Made by a program: the position numbers and the translations under genes. 64,000 nucleotides of DNA from Sordariomycetes sp. S80-01Y (Eukaryota; Ascomycota; Sordariomycetes). This document shows, piece by piece, positions 21,491 through 32,134 of the stretch (positions are counted from its first letter, which is position 1; each line of letters starts with the position of its first letter). The stretch lies in NCBI GenBank assembly GCA_037042185.1, contig JAXQJY010000025.1, forward strand, positions 372,001 to 436,000. Direction: 5' to 3'. Below the pieces are notes generated by a model. It searched no databases. It worked only from the letters and a program-made list of their open reading frames with translations, and was not told where the DNA came from.

Positions 21491-22897
21491 ATGGTCATCA
21501 CCGCAGACTCGTCCGCCCATGGCGTCGCAAACAACATCGCCAGCAGCCTGGCCTCCCAGAGTGGGACGGCTAAGCCTCGTCTGCTGGTCTGCACCTCGCC
21601 CGTCACCGGCCACTACACGCCCATTCTCAACATCGCCTCCCACCTCATCGAGCGCGGCTACAAGATGACCTTCCTGGGAGGAGCCGAGTTCGAGGAAAGC
21701 ATCACCAAGATCGGTGCCCGCTTTCAACCCGTGCCCAGCATCATGAGCCCGGAGATCATGGCCGCCAGAGAGAAGGTGCCGCCAGGCCCGGAAAGGGTGA
21801 TGTTTGACATGAAAGAGTTCTTTGTCGAGCCGACCACGGACAGACACGCTGCCCTGTACAAGGCGCTCGAGGAGATGAAGGCCGAGGACCCCGCGGGGGA
21901 GATTGTTATTGTCACCGAGAGCTTCTTCATCGCCACGCTGCCGCTGTACTTCGGGGCCCCCCTGCCCAAGGGCTTCGACAAGCGACCCAAGATTCTCAAC
22001 ATCCATGCGGCGGCTTACATCTGCAAATCCGAGGATGCTGGCCCGTTTGGGCTGGCCATGCCGCCTGACAGCAGCGAGGAGGGCAAGCAGAGAAACATTG
22101 CCGCGTACCATGCCATCCTCACCGGACCTTGGGCGCCCCTCTTAGACTACCAGGATAAGCTGCTCGCTGGGCTCGGCGCAAAGGACGTTCCCCGCGATAT
22201 CCTCCCCATGGACAACTGGGTTCTGGCCCACGACCTGACCCTGCAGATGTGCCCCCCCTCGGTCGAGTACCCCCGGGGCGATTTCCACCCCAAGGTCCGC
22301 TTCGTCGGGGCCGTGACGCCTCGCCCCATTAAGAAGGACCTCGTCTACCCGAGCTGGTGGGAGGAGGTGGTCAACAGCGGCAAGACCATCATTGTCGTGA
22401 CCCAGGGCACCGTGGCCATGGAGTACGAGCACCTTATCATGCCCACCCTCCAGGCCTTCGCCGACCGGGACGACGTCATGACGGTCGCCATCCTGGCACA
22501 AAAGGGCGCCTCGCTGCCCGCAGACTTCAAGATGCCCAGCAACGCACGCGTGGTCGACTACTTCCCCTACGACGCCATCCTGCAGCATGCGTCCATTTTC
22601 ATCAACAACGCGGGCTACGGCGGCTTCACGCACGGCATCGTCAACGGCGTTCCCATGATCATGGCCGGCATCACCGAGGACAAACCCGAGGTCGCCAACA
22701 GGGGAGAGTACGCAGGCATCGGCATCAACCTCCGGGCGGCGGACCCGGGACCCGAGCGCATCAGAGAGGCGGCTGAGGAGATACTCGCGGATGGCAAGTA
22801 CCTGGCCAACGTGAGGAGGATACGCGACGAGAACGCGGCCATGAAGGCCATGGACAGCGTGGAGAAGGCGGTTCTGGAGGTTGCCGCCTTGGGGTAG
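21491..22897 (+). CDS. UDP-glycosyltransferase (GT1/MGT-like)
   Basis: A single exon of 468 residues with the two-domain GT-B fold. The N-terminal half starts with PRLLVCTSPVTGHYTPILNIA, containing the typical GH-x-x-P acceptor-side motif (catalytic His within TGHYTP). The C-terminal half has VVTQGTVAMEYEHLIMPTLQA, then the donor-binding block FINNAGYGGFTHGIVNGVPMIM, and KPEVANRGEYAGIGINL, equivalent to the macrolide/UGT signature. No membrane anchor or signal peptide is present, so it is cytosolic, unlike animal UGTs. The acceptor could be a secondary metabolite, sterol or xenobiotic. No polyketide or terpene backbone gene is adjacent, so a detoxification role is as likely as biosynthesis. 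It begins a run of six genes on the plus strand. Confidence 0.88.
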   Translation: MVITADSSAHGVANNIASSLASQSGTAKPRLLVCTSPVTGHYTPILNIASHLIERGYKMTFLGGAEFEESITKIGARFQPVPSIMSPEIMAAREKVPPGPERVMFDMKEFFVEPTTDRHAALYKALEEMKAEDPAGEIVIVTESFFIATLPLYFGAPLPKGFDKRPKILNIHAAAYICKSEDAGPFGLAMPPDSSEEGKQRNIAAYHAILTGPWAPLLDYQDKLLAGLGAKDVPRDILPMDNWVLAHDLTLQMCPPSVEYPRGDFHPKVRFVGAVTPRPIKKDLVYPSWWEEVVNSGKTIIVVTQGTVAMEYEHLIMPTLQAFADRDDVMTVAILAQKGASLPADFKMPSNARVVDYFPYDAILQHASIFINNAGYGGFTHGIVNGVPMIMAGITEDKPEVANRGEYAGIGINLRAADPGPERIREAAEEILADGKYLANVRRIRDENAAMKAMDSVEKAVLEVAALG

Positions 22898-23476
22898 GGG
22901 GCTCGTGGTTGGTTCGGACTTTGCAGCGAATTAATGACTTTTGTGTTTCTTGATATGGATGATGAATTGACGTGAGATGACTTGTCATTTTCCAGCATAC
23001 CGCTTCCTGTGCACTGAAGCTTGTGTCCAGTCTGTGGTCGTGCCAGGGTTGAATCCATCTCATCTGTCAGCACTTGGCGTCTGTGTAAGCGCTTACCGCT
23101 TATCACGGCCTACCAGACCCCCAGAGCTTTGCCGCGAAGCCGGCAGCCCTATGACTGCATGCAATTGCTCTTTGCGCGCATTAGCTCCTGTAGCACACGG
23201 TGTCCCCTCCACAGGCGGCGGAGTTCCGGCGTCTATGTAACTCCAAGGGTTCCTCAATGCCACCGAACGCAGGCCGCTCGGGCCTTCGCATGAGTGTCGA
23301 TTGGATGTGGCCCAATGATTGCCCGCCGTGAATATCTTCAGCTGGGTAAATAGTCCGGCTGCAACTGCACACAATGCCGATGTTGCGGAGTTTGGGTCGT
23401 TTATAAGTTGATCTCACTCGCGACCTTGAGCGAATCTGCCTCACCTTCGTCGCAACATTCGACTCATTCGCCCACC
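22898..23476. other. Intergenic, promoter of the DUF1993 gene
   Basis: About 580 bases. A TTTATAA TATA-like box at 23400-23406 lies about 75 bases before the next ATG. Nothing else is recognised. Confidence 0.45.
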
Positions 23477-24070
23477 ATGGCTACTCCCACGTTGTATGCT
23501 CAGACCGTCCCGGTCATGATCAAGTACCTCAAGAACCTGTCGGGGATTCTTGCCAAGGGCGAGAAGTTCTGCGATGAGAAGGGCATTCCCCACGAAGAAA
23601 TGCTCTCCTTCCGTCTCATCGAGGACATGAAAGGGTAAATCATTCCTTGTCATCACACTCTTCCGGCGACTTACTGCAATCATAGTCTCCCTTACCAGGT
23701 CCAATCCTGCTCCAACACTGCGAAGTTCGCTATCCAGCGTCTCGGAAACACCCCGGTCCCCGTCTTCGAAGACACGGAAACGACCTTCTCGCAGCTCCAG
23801 GACCGCATCACCAAGACTGTCGAGCTGCTCGAGACGGCCGACCCTCAGAGCATGGCCGGCCTGGAGGCCAAAGAGCTCATCATGGATACCGGTAAGATGG
23901 GCTCCTTCAGATTCGAGACAGGGCAGGCGTACGTGAGCGATTACTCAATGGCCAACTTCCACTTCCACCTCACCACTGCGTATTGTATCCTCAGACACAA
24001 GGGTGTTCCCATCGGAGCGTTGGATTACATGAAGGATGTGTTCTACAGGCCGGACGGCGAGGCAATTTAG
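23477..24070 (+). CDS. DUF1993 family protein (DinB-like fold)
   Basis: Two exons, 23477-23634 and 23686-24070 (51-base intron, GTAAAT...TAG, split Gly codon), give 180 residues, the family's usual size. It starts MATPTLYAQTVPVMIKYLKNLSGIL and continues with the conserved RLIEDMKGLPYQVQSCSNTAK block. The late YSMANFHFHLTTAYCILRHKGVPIG segment is strongly typical of DUF1993. Structures of this family show a four-helix bundle of the DinB/YfiT type. No catalytic activity is established; His residues in FHFHL could be metal ligands, which is inference. The protein is soluble. It is flanked by a glycosyltransferase and a thioesterase on the same strand. Confidence 0.9.
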
Positions 24071-24238
24071 GGGCAGATCCATATATATGGGTATGTGCAT
24101 ACTCGCCTAGCAGCATATGGCTCAATTGAGTGTTTTCATTGGCAACTTCACCTCGTCAGAGTTAACCACTTGCTCACAACCCCCTTTTCCGATAATATTA
24201 GCCCCTTTTCCGACATCGCATACCTCACTTCCCTCACC

Positions 24239-24754
24239 ATGACCGCCAACGAAAGCCAAGCCGTCCAGTCGGATCCTGAGCGCCTGCCTCACGTCCAAGC
24301 CCTCCACGCGCGCCTCATCGAGAACTCACCCATCTACAAAATCCTCCTCTCCAACTCGACACTCACCCATGTTGTGGCGAGCGAGGTCCTAATCACGCTC
24401 ACTCTCGAGGATGTCCACGTAAACAGTCGTGGCGGGCTGCACGGCGCAGTGACGGCCGCCCTCGTGGACTTCTCAACCGGCCTCTCCATCTCGGCCTTTG
24501 ACAACCGCAGCACGACCGGTGCGAGCGTGGACATGCACATCAGCTACCTGAGCACGGCGGCGGTGGGCGACAAGGTGGAGATCTTGGCCACCGCTGAGCG
24601 TGTCGGCGGCAGCATCGGCTACACAACGGCGAGGATCTCAAAGGTGGTCAACGGGGAGAGGAAGCTGGTAGCCCTGGGTCAGCATACCAAGTATGTTGCT
24701 CTGGGACAGAAAAAGCCGGTGCAGACAGACACCGCGAACCCAACTCAAGCTTGA
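24239..24754 (+). CDS. Hotdog-fold thioesterase (4HBT, ACOT13/PaaI-like)
   Basis: A single exon of 171 residues. The ATG at 24239 sits in a good context (CTCACC) and gives the usual family length; the frame stays open upstream, but no better start is seen. The hotdog signature is SRGGLHGAVTAALVDFSTGLSI, with the HGG-type helix carrying His68 and the catalytic acid Asp77. VDMHISYLSTAAVGDKVEI and the GYTTARISK strand complete the fold. These enzymes hydrolyse acyl-CoA thioesters in cytosol or mitochondria; the chain-length preference is unknown. There is no clear targeting signal. It lies only 168 bases after the DUF1993 gene and about 350 before the dehydratase gene. Confidence 0.88.
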   Translation: MTANESQAVQSDPERLPHVQALHARLIENSPIYKILLSNSTLTHVVASEVLITLTLEDVHVNSRGGLHGAVTAALVDFSTGLSISAFDNRSTTGASVDMHISYLSTAAVGDKVEILATAERVGGSIGYTTARISKVVNGERKLVALGQHTKYVALGQKKPVQTDTANPTQA

Positions 24755-25100
24755 GGGATGGACGTCCGAACAGACAATACCCCAGCACGCCAGGCCTCCG
24801 ATAACGGCCGGAAGGGGACATGATCATAGAGCAACGACTCACGATAGACTCAAAAATAGAAAAGCCAAACGCCATTCCACAGGGGTTTCGACAGACACCG
24901 CCATGAGGCTCAAGCCTACGGTTCGGACCAACTCCGTGATGTGGGAAAAGTATCCGACACGCGGAGTTTCCCCGCTTGGCTAGCTGGCGAATCAAGGCAC
25001 ACTTAACTCTCATGACACTCGGGTCTTGCTCTTGTACACTCTTCTTGTGTCTGGAAATTTAACACATGATCCGGTCCCTTACCAAGTCAATCCTTCAACA
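24755..25100. other. Intergenic, promoter of the dehydratase gene
   Basis: About 350 bases. No coding sequence or clear motif is seen beyond a pyrimidine-rich leader. Confidence 0.4.
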
Positions 25101-26991
25101 ATGGCCGAAAACAAGCAGGACAGCGCCCCTGCCGGCGACTACGACCTCTCAACCCCCATCCCCACAAACTCGACCGGCCTCCGTCAGGGCCTCACCTCCT
25201 ACGGCGACGCCCACTTCTCCCTCTTCCTGCGCAAGGTCTTCATCAAGGCCCTGGGCTACAGCGAGGATGCCCTCTCACGACCGATCATCGGCGTGGTGAA
25301 CACGTACTCGTCCTTCAACCCCTGCCACGCCAACGTGCCGCAGCTCCTCGACGCCGTCAAGCGCGGGGTGCAGCTGGCCGGCGGCCTGGCCATCGACTTC
25401 CCCACCATCTCGCTGCACGAGAGCTTCTCTAGCCCGACCAGCATGTACCTCAGGAACCTGATGAGCATGGACACCGAGGAGATGGTCCGGGCGCAGCCAT
25501 GCGACGCCGTCGTGCTGATCGGGGGGTGTGACAAGACAGTGCCTGCGCAGCTGATGGGTGGTATCTCCGCGAATAAGCCTATCTTTCATCTTGTGACAGG
25601 ACCGATGATGCCGGGTAGTCATAAGGGCGTGAGGCTGGGCGCTTGTACGGATTGTAGGAACAACTGGGCCAAGTTCAGGGCGGGCACCATCGACATTGAG
25701 GACATCTCGGCCATCAACGATGAGCTTGCGCCAACGGTATGTCGAACATTATGGACATTGGGTGTTTACACGCTGACGGTTGTAGGCTGGCACTTGTGGT
25801 GTCATGGGCACGGCCAGCACAATGGCCTGTATCCTAGTCGGCCTTGGACTGATGCCGTTCCGCGGCGCCTCTGCGCCAGCAGTCTCATCGACGAGGTTGC
25901 GCATCGCCGAAGAAACAGGAAAGAATGCAGTAAACGCCTGCAACAACCTTGACAAGCTGCGGCCGCAGAAAGTCCTCTCGAGGGAGTCATTCCTCAATGC
26001 TATTACCGTGCTGCAGGCAATCGGCGGCTCAACCAACGCCATCGTCCATCTCATGGCCATCATTGGGCGTCACCCTGCTGTCGCGGGGAGTATCAATCTG
26101 GACACCATAGACGACATCGGTCGGAGGACACCTTTGCTCGTGGACCTCAAGCCAAGTGGTGAGAACTACATGACCGACTTCCACAACTCAGGAGGGATGC
26201 TCGCCCTCTTGCACGAGCTGAAGCCACTGCTTCACCTGGACGCCATGACAGTCACTGGCCTCACGCTCGGTCAGGAGATGGCAAGCGCACACTACTCTTC
26301 CGTGCCACGCGAGTTATCTTGCATCCAACCTTTCGACTCTCCTCTCTACCCGGCTTCCTCGCTTGTCGTGCTGCGCGGCAACATCGCCCCCGGCGGCGCC
26401 ATCATGAAGTCGAGCGCCTCAAAAGACAAGAAGCTGCTGCAGCATACCGGCCGCGCCGTCGTCTTCGCAGGCTCGGCGGATCTCGCACAGCGGATCGACG
26501 ACCCCAACCTCCAGGTCGAAGCGGACAGCGTCCTCGTTCTGCAGAACATCGGCCCCGTGGGCAACCCCGGCATGCCGGAAGCAGGTCTGATCCCCATCCC
26601 GCGCAAGCTGGCCGAGAAGGGTGTGATGGACATGCTGCGTCTGTCGGACGGACGGATGAGCGGCACGGCGGGCGGGACCATCTGCCTGCACATCTCGCCC
26701 GAGGCGGCGGATCCGACGTCGGTGCTTGGGATTATCAGGGATGGGGACGTGATTAGCTGTGATGTTGAGGCGAGGAGGATACATGTTGACATCTCTGACG
26801 AGGAGATCGCAAGGAGGGTGCAGGAGAGGAAGGGGGTGATCCTTGCGGAGGACAGTACGGCACCGTGGGCGACAAGGGGGGAGACGAGGGGCTACAGAGG
26901 GCTATATCTTCGGGAGGTGACACAGGCGGAGAAGGGGGCGGACTTTGGATTTTTGACAGCTGCTGGGCCATCAGCTTCCGAGAATAAGTGA
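25101..26991 (+). CDS. IlvD/Edd family dehydratase (dihydroxy-acid or sugar-acid dehydratase)
   Basis: Two exons, 25101-25736 and 25786-26991 (49-base intron, GTATGT...TAG, phase 0), give 613 residues. Iron-sulfur and active-site motifs are in order: NTYSSFNPCHANVP, LIGGCDKTVPAQLMGG and, across the splice join, APTAGTCGVMGTASTMA. The conserved AIGGSTNAIVHLMAI follows. Late motifs are GRMSGTAGG and the HISPEAADP block. The family binds a [2Fe-2S] or [4Fe-4S] cluster and Mg. The ACTDCRNNWAKFRAG segment and the extra neighbouring dehydrogenase fit sugar-acid dehydratases better than the valine/isoleucine enzyme, but this is inference. There is no obvious mitochondrial presequence (N-terminus MAENKQDSAPAGDYDL is acidic), which also argues against the biosynthetic mitochondrial isoform. 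Confidence 0.88.
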
Positions 26992-27529
26992 TAGCTGTTA
27001 ATTTCTTTTTGCAGAGTATCGCAGCGTTAGGACTCGTTCACTCTGTGTATATGACCATGCGATATACATAGCCTAAAGTAAATTGTGTTTCTGATTTAGC
27101 CAGACTGAATCGACTTTGGAGTAATCCCAGTACCAAGCCTAGCAGGTCTCTGTGATACTGGCAAGGCATGTACTGGTAGCTCAGCGCATCCGTGGGCGCC
27201 GCTGGGTACGGCATGCCATGCTGTTAGGGTTCTGAACTGTTGTACCACGCAGGAATCGACTAAAATTGACATAGCGAGTCTCGAACGTCTTGGTCAATGA
27301 CTCAATCCAGTCAAATCATGGGTGCCAGAGTACGTACGCCCGGAAATGGAGGCCGGCAGAGCGGCATCTCCCCGCACCCAACGGACAAACTCCGTCCAGA
27401 ACCACATCTCATATTCACTGCCCGACAATCAATCTTTCAGCAACAAAACTCACAAAATGCCAAAATCCCTTCATCAGTAGCCTCCATAGTTCATCACATC
27501 TTACACCTGAGGCCTAAATTACAGCAATC
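26992..27529. other. Intergenic, no gene seen
   Basis: About 540 bases between the dehydratase and dehydrogenase genes, AT-rich toward the second start codon. A stretch near 27174 resembles a tRNA A box but has no matching B box. Confidence 0.4.
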
Positions 27530-28597
27530 ATGGCATCGGAAGAACGCATCCACGTCTCGGCCTCGTCCGCCAGAACCCTAGTCGAGTCTATCCTCGTGGG
27601 CAACAACGTCCCGCAGGCCAACGCCGCCATCGTCGCGCGGTGCCTCATCGCAGCAGACCTCCGCGGCGTGGACACGCACGGCATGAACCGCATCCCGTCC
27701 TACATGGAGCGCATCCGGCAGGGCGTGCTCGAGGCAACCGCCTCGCCGACCCTGACGCAGGTCACCCCCGTGGTGGCGCAGGTCGACGGGCACAACGGCT
27801 TCGGCTTCGTGGGCGCGCACGCGGGCATGGCGGCGGCGATAGACAGCGCCCGGACCTTTGGAATCGGCATGGCCAGTGTCAAGCACAGCAACCACTTCGG
27901 CATGAGCGCGTGGCTGGTGCAGCAGGCGCTGGACGCGGACATGATGTCGCTGGTCTTCACCAACTCGTCGCCCGCGCTGCCGGCGTGGGGCGGCAGGGAG
28001 AAGCTGATGGGTGTGAGCCCCATCGCCTGCGGCGCGCCGGGGAAGACCAAGGAGACGAGCTTCATCCTGGACATGGCGCCCTCGGTGGCCGCCAGGGGCA
28101 AGATCTACAAGGCGAAGAGGCGGGGCGAGAAGATCCCCGAGGACTGGGCGCTGGACAAGGACGGCAAGAGGACGGACGACCCCGAGGCTGCGCTGGGCGG
28201 GGTGATGCTGCCTATGGGAGGGCCAAAGGGCTCGGCTCTGGCCATCATGATGGACGTCTTCTCGGGAGTGCTCTCCGGATCCGCGTTTGCCGGGCACGTC
28301 ACCAACCCGTACGACCCCTCGAAGCCGGCCGACGTTGGGCACTTCCTCGTGGCCATCAAGCCGGATCTGTTCATGGGGCTCGACGAGTTCAGGGAGCGGA
28401 TGCAGTACCTCTACGAACGGGTCACAGGGTCGGCCAAGATGGAGGGCACCGACAGGATATACTTCCCGGGCGAGATCGAGATGCTGGCGCAGAAGGAGAG
28501 GGAGGAGAAGGGGATCCCGCTCGTGCGGGCTGAGATCGATGCGCTCAACGAGGAGGCGAGGAGGGTTGGCGCCAAGGAGATGGTGACCATGGCGTAA
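27530..28597 (+). CDS. Ldh2-type malate/L-lactate/ureidoglycolate dehydrogenase family
   Basis: A single exon of 355 residues, the usual length of the type-2 malate/L-lactate dehydrogenase family, which is unrelated to Rossmann lactate dehydrogenases. Key segments are RGVDTHGMNRIP (His50, Arg53 region), the cofactor-site region VKHSNHFGMSAWLVQQA (His121) and VFTNSSPALPAWGG. MSVSP-type IACGAPG and KGSALAIMMDVFSGVLSG follow. The enzymes use NAD(P) to reduce or oxidise 2-oxo/2-hydroxy acids such as 2,3-diketogulonate, ureidoglycolate or delta-1-piperideine-2-carboxylate. The substrate here is unknown. Its position directly after an IlvD/Edd dehydratase suggests a 2-keto acid made by the dehydratase could be its substrate; that is inference. 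No targeting signal is seen. Confidence 0.9.
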   Translation: MASEERIHVSASSARTLVESILVGNNVPQANAAIVARCLIAADLRGVDTHGMNRIPSYMERIRQGVLEATASPTLTQVTPVVAQVDGHNGFGFVGAHAGMAAAIDSARTFGIGMASVKHSNHFGMSAWLVQQALDADMMSLVFTNSSPALPAWGGREKLMGVSPIACGAPGKTKETSFILDMAPSVAARGKIYKAKRRGEKIPEDWALDKDGKRTDDPEAALGGVMLPMGGPKGSALAIMMDVFSGVLSGSAFAGHVTNPYDPSKPADVGHFLVAIKPDLFMGLDEFRERMQYLYERVTGSAKMEGTDRIYFPGEIEMLAQKEREEKGIPLVRAEIDALNEEARRVGAKEMVTMA

Positions 28598-29102
28598 ACA
28601 TCTGGACCATCTTTTAGGAGTTCAGTTGATTAAACATTCAATGAAGCACCCAGTGAAAGCGTGTCTCGGTTGAAATGCAGTGACTATTGTGATCCGAGCC
28701 TTTCAAGATCCAACGGAGCCCGGGACTCCGGCCAATGATCCACTTCGCCGACCTGTCCGGAGCCGGCGGCCGGCCGGCGGCCATAGAGAGAAGACGACAG
28801 TCGCCCTTCAACCGCCCTTCGCGAGTGTTGAAACAGCCATAAACAAGGCCAAGAAAGACTTAAATCAATAGAAAGACTAGATAAACATCCAAGTGAAGCC
28901 GCTATTCACATGAGACAGTGCTATGCACGACCAACCTCCGGCGTCAGTCCGCCCCGCAGCTTATCAGCCCTCATCGCGGGGTTCGAACCTATTTCTCATC
29001 AACCTCACATTAACATCTTCTCCTTCTCAACCACCATCATCACTCAGCCTCTCCTTAAACGCTGCTGGTAGCCTCCCTCGCTCATCAGACCTTCACAGCA
29101 CC
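28598..29102. other. Intergenic, promoter of the nickel transporter
   Basis: About 500 bases with only short frames lacking motifs. The last 100 bases are CT-rich leader. Confidence 0.4.
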
Positions 29103-30332
29103 ATGGCCCTCTCCCGCCCAGCCTTCCTCAAGTCCCTCCCGCGGAACACCCTCCTCCTCATCAGCGCCCTGCTCCTCGCCAACATCACCATCTGGCTCGC
29201 CCTCGCCCTCCCCATCCTCGTTACGCATCCCAAGCTCGCCCCCGCCGCCGCGCTCTCCTACGCCCTCGGCCTGCGCCACGCCCTGGACGCGGACCACATC
29301 GCCGCCATCGACCTCACGACGCGGCGCCTCATCGCATCCGGCAAGCGGCCCGCTTCGGTAGGCACCTTCTTCAGTCTCGGGCACTCCACCGTTGTCATCA
29401 TCACGTGCGTCGTCGTGGCTGCTACGAGCGGCGCGCTGAGGGAGCGCTTTGATGGGTTCGCCAGGGTGGGCAACATCGTGGGCACGGCCGTCAGCGCCGT
29501 CTTCCTGATTGTGCTGTGTGTCGGCAACGGCTGGGTTCTGCACGGACTCGTGCGCCGTTTGAGAGCCGCAATCGACAACCACCAGCATAGATACGAAACT
29601 CTCGAGCAGGGTCCGGATGAGGACGTCGCTGGCCAGTTCGCCCTAGAAGGCGGAGGCTTCCTGTCATCCTTGTCGAAGGGCCTATTCAAAGCAATTGACA
29701 CGCCGTGGAAGATGTACCCTCTGGGCTTCATATTCGGTCTGGGCTTCGACACCTCGTCCGAGATTGCCATCCTGGGCATCGCGAGCATCCAGGCCGTGCA
29801 GGGGACGTCGATCTGGCTCATCCTACTCTTTCCAATCCTCTTTACGTGTGAGTATCCTTCCCAATCTGTTGCTGGTTTATGACGAAGCAAGCGCTGATGG
29901 GCTTTTCTAGCCGGCATGTGTCTCCTCGACACCACAGACGGCGCGCTCATGCTCGCGCTCTACACCTCCAAGGCCTTCTCGCGCGACCCCATCGCCATCC
30001 TCTACTACTCGGTTGTCCTGACCGCTATAACCGTCATCGTGTCGGCTTTCATCGGCGCCGTCCAGGTGCTAGCCTTGATACAGAATGTAGCCGAGCCCGA
30101 GGGTAAGTTCTGGGATGGCGTTGAGGCGATTGGGGATTACTTTGATGTCATCGGCGGCTGTATCTGTCTGGTATTCTTGGCTGTTGGTGTCGGGTCCATT
30201 GTGGTGTACAGGCCGTGGAGGAGGAGAATGGACATCAAGGGGGATGATAGGGATGAGGCAGGTGAGGATGACGAACCCAGCCAGACGACGCCCTTGCTGC
30301 CAGATGGACAAGATCAGGGTCAGGATTCATAA
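29103..30332 (+). CDS. NiCoT family nickel/cobalt transporter
   Basis: Two exons, 29103-29847 and 29911-30332 (63-base intron, GTGAGT...TAG), give 388 residues. The NiCoT signature in helix 2 is complete: RHALDADHI, with H59-x4-D64-H65, needed for Ni/Co selection. The second family mark, LGFDTSSEI, is also present, as is the post-splice block SGMCLLDTTDGALM, where homologues usually have Ala-Gly-Met. About eight membrane helices are expected with a hydrophilic central loop (residues 160-210). The C-terminal tail is acidic and cytosolic. It likely takes up nickel across the plasma membrane, in fungi mostly to supply urease. No urease gene lies in the window. An alternative donor one codon earlier would break the frame, so this join is preferred. 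Confidence 0.92.
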
Positions 30333-32134
30333 GTCACTGCATATGAGCATTGTCTCTTTGCATAGTCGACAATGAAAGAAGATAGGCTGGTAATGAAGGC
30401 ACGGTGTGCGTCGATCTCCTGTTGAACTTGGAAGCCTCTGTGCACACCTTGCTCCAACGCGCAACCATCATCGGGGTTCTTGTCGCCCGGCCATCGCGTT
30501 GCCTTGTCACATTTGCCACCCTCTGAACTCGGTGGACAAGATGGCATCACGGTAGTTTCACCATTTCCGCATAGTGCGGTGTGTGGGTCGGCTTCCCAAG
30601 TACCTATCAGACCTTGTGCTAGTCTTTCTCAACGAGCGAAGTGTTGCTTAGAGAGGAGACAACAAGATGATCTCTCAAAACTGATGGAGGTAAGACAGCG
30701 AGAGTTTGTATCACGCGCAGGAGATGGATCGCGATTTCATCTCGAGCACACCGCTTCGATCGTTCGGTTGCTTTGCCTCTGCTTCAGGGTGGCCTCAGGA
30801 TGCTCAGCCAGCAACTCACCGCTGGTCCACCGAGGCGACCGCCGGGGTCGGTGTCCGAGACCAATTGACAGCGCCGGACGATCAGCGCGAGCCCAGGCAA
30901 ATAATGATTGACGGGATCTTCTCCGCGTCGACACCGTACCCTGCAGCCGGCCCTGCAGGCCCTGCGGGTCCTTCTCGAGTGAGGGAACTGGCGATGAGTC
31001 CATGGAAAGCGCCCATCTCGAGAGGCGAGATTGCGCGGATGGCGTCTGTCGAGCGCAGACGGCTGGCAGTTGGCAGCACACCATTGCGAGTCAGCGGCCG
31101 ACCTCGCAACGCCATGGTGCGGCTGCGCTGTCGACCTACCTGACGTCGGGAAGCCTTCTAGAATCCCCGGGACCGCCCGCAGCTGCAGACAGACAGACAA
31201 GATGCGTGTCTTGGAAACATGCAGGCGGTTCGTGTTGCTTTTGCATGGCTGGCAGCGCAGCCTCATTCTTGGCCACCCCTGGACCCGGCCCTTGACCGCC
31301 TCACTGCGTGTCTTGGCCCAGACCTGATGCGGACTGGATTCTCACTGCTGTAACGAAGTATGGCTGGACCAGGACCCAGAATGCAAAAGGTCCACCTCAC
31401 CTCACCCGGGCCTCACCCCAACGTGGGTTCACTGGCAGTGACTTTCAGTAAGCGCACCGACACTGTGGTGTGTGGAGTCGTCCCCTTACAAATCGTGGGG
31501 ACGGCTGGCTGAGGTAGACGGGGGTCTCAGGCTGCCACCGACACTGCAACGCAGCACTGCCGAGACGGGACCACGTTCAGGCACTCCATTCGACGAGGCT
31601 CTGCTCTGGGCATCTCGCGGCAGCACTGTGAGTGATCACTGATCAGGATGGCGGTCGGACGCCGGATGCATTGGCCAAGAGCCTGAGTCCGGGGATGCTG
31701 CCAGTGGCGCTCCTTCAAGGAGAGATTCGGAGACGACAGGGGATGCGGCCGCGTGTGCACTGCCAGCTGCCGCACATGGGCCGCCGTGACTCGCCTGACG
31801 CCCTTGAGGCCCCTGACGATAACGGCTGGAAGGCTACTGTGACAGCTTATCAGTGCTGCCACTTCCAGCCTGTGCAGGCGTGCAGCGCAGTGGGGGTCGG
31901 ACCCACCTGGTGGGTGCAGCCCCAGGACCCTGAATCGTTCCTGAGTCGTCTCCAACGGCATGTCGAGGACGCTCCGATGCCGCCGTCACTTAAGAGCCGG
32001 CAGTGCGCCCTTATCTCTGGCCGATCCTGGCCTTTCTATCTGGCTCGCATCGTTTCGCTCGTCCTTTTGCTCTTTTTGCATCTCGCATCGCCCGTCTGTG
32101 GCACCAACCGGCACCCGCTGTCCTTCCCGGCACC
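30333..32134. other. Intergenic, no gene seen
   Basis: About 1.8 kb between the nickel transporter and the calpain-like gene. Frames of 80-160 codons occur on both strands but overlap and look like chance. No repeats or RNA genes are recognised. Confidence 0.4.

Noticed and set aside
27170-27245. tRNA-like A box
   Set aside because: There is no matching B box (GGTTCRANNCC) at the right distance, and no acceptor stem can be paired.
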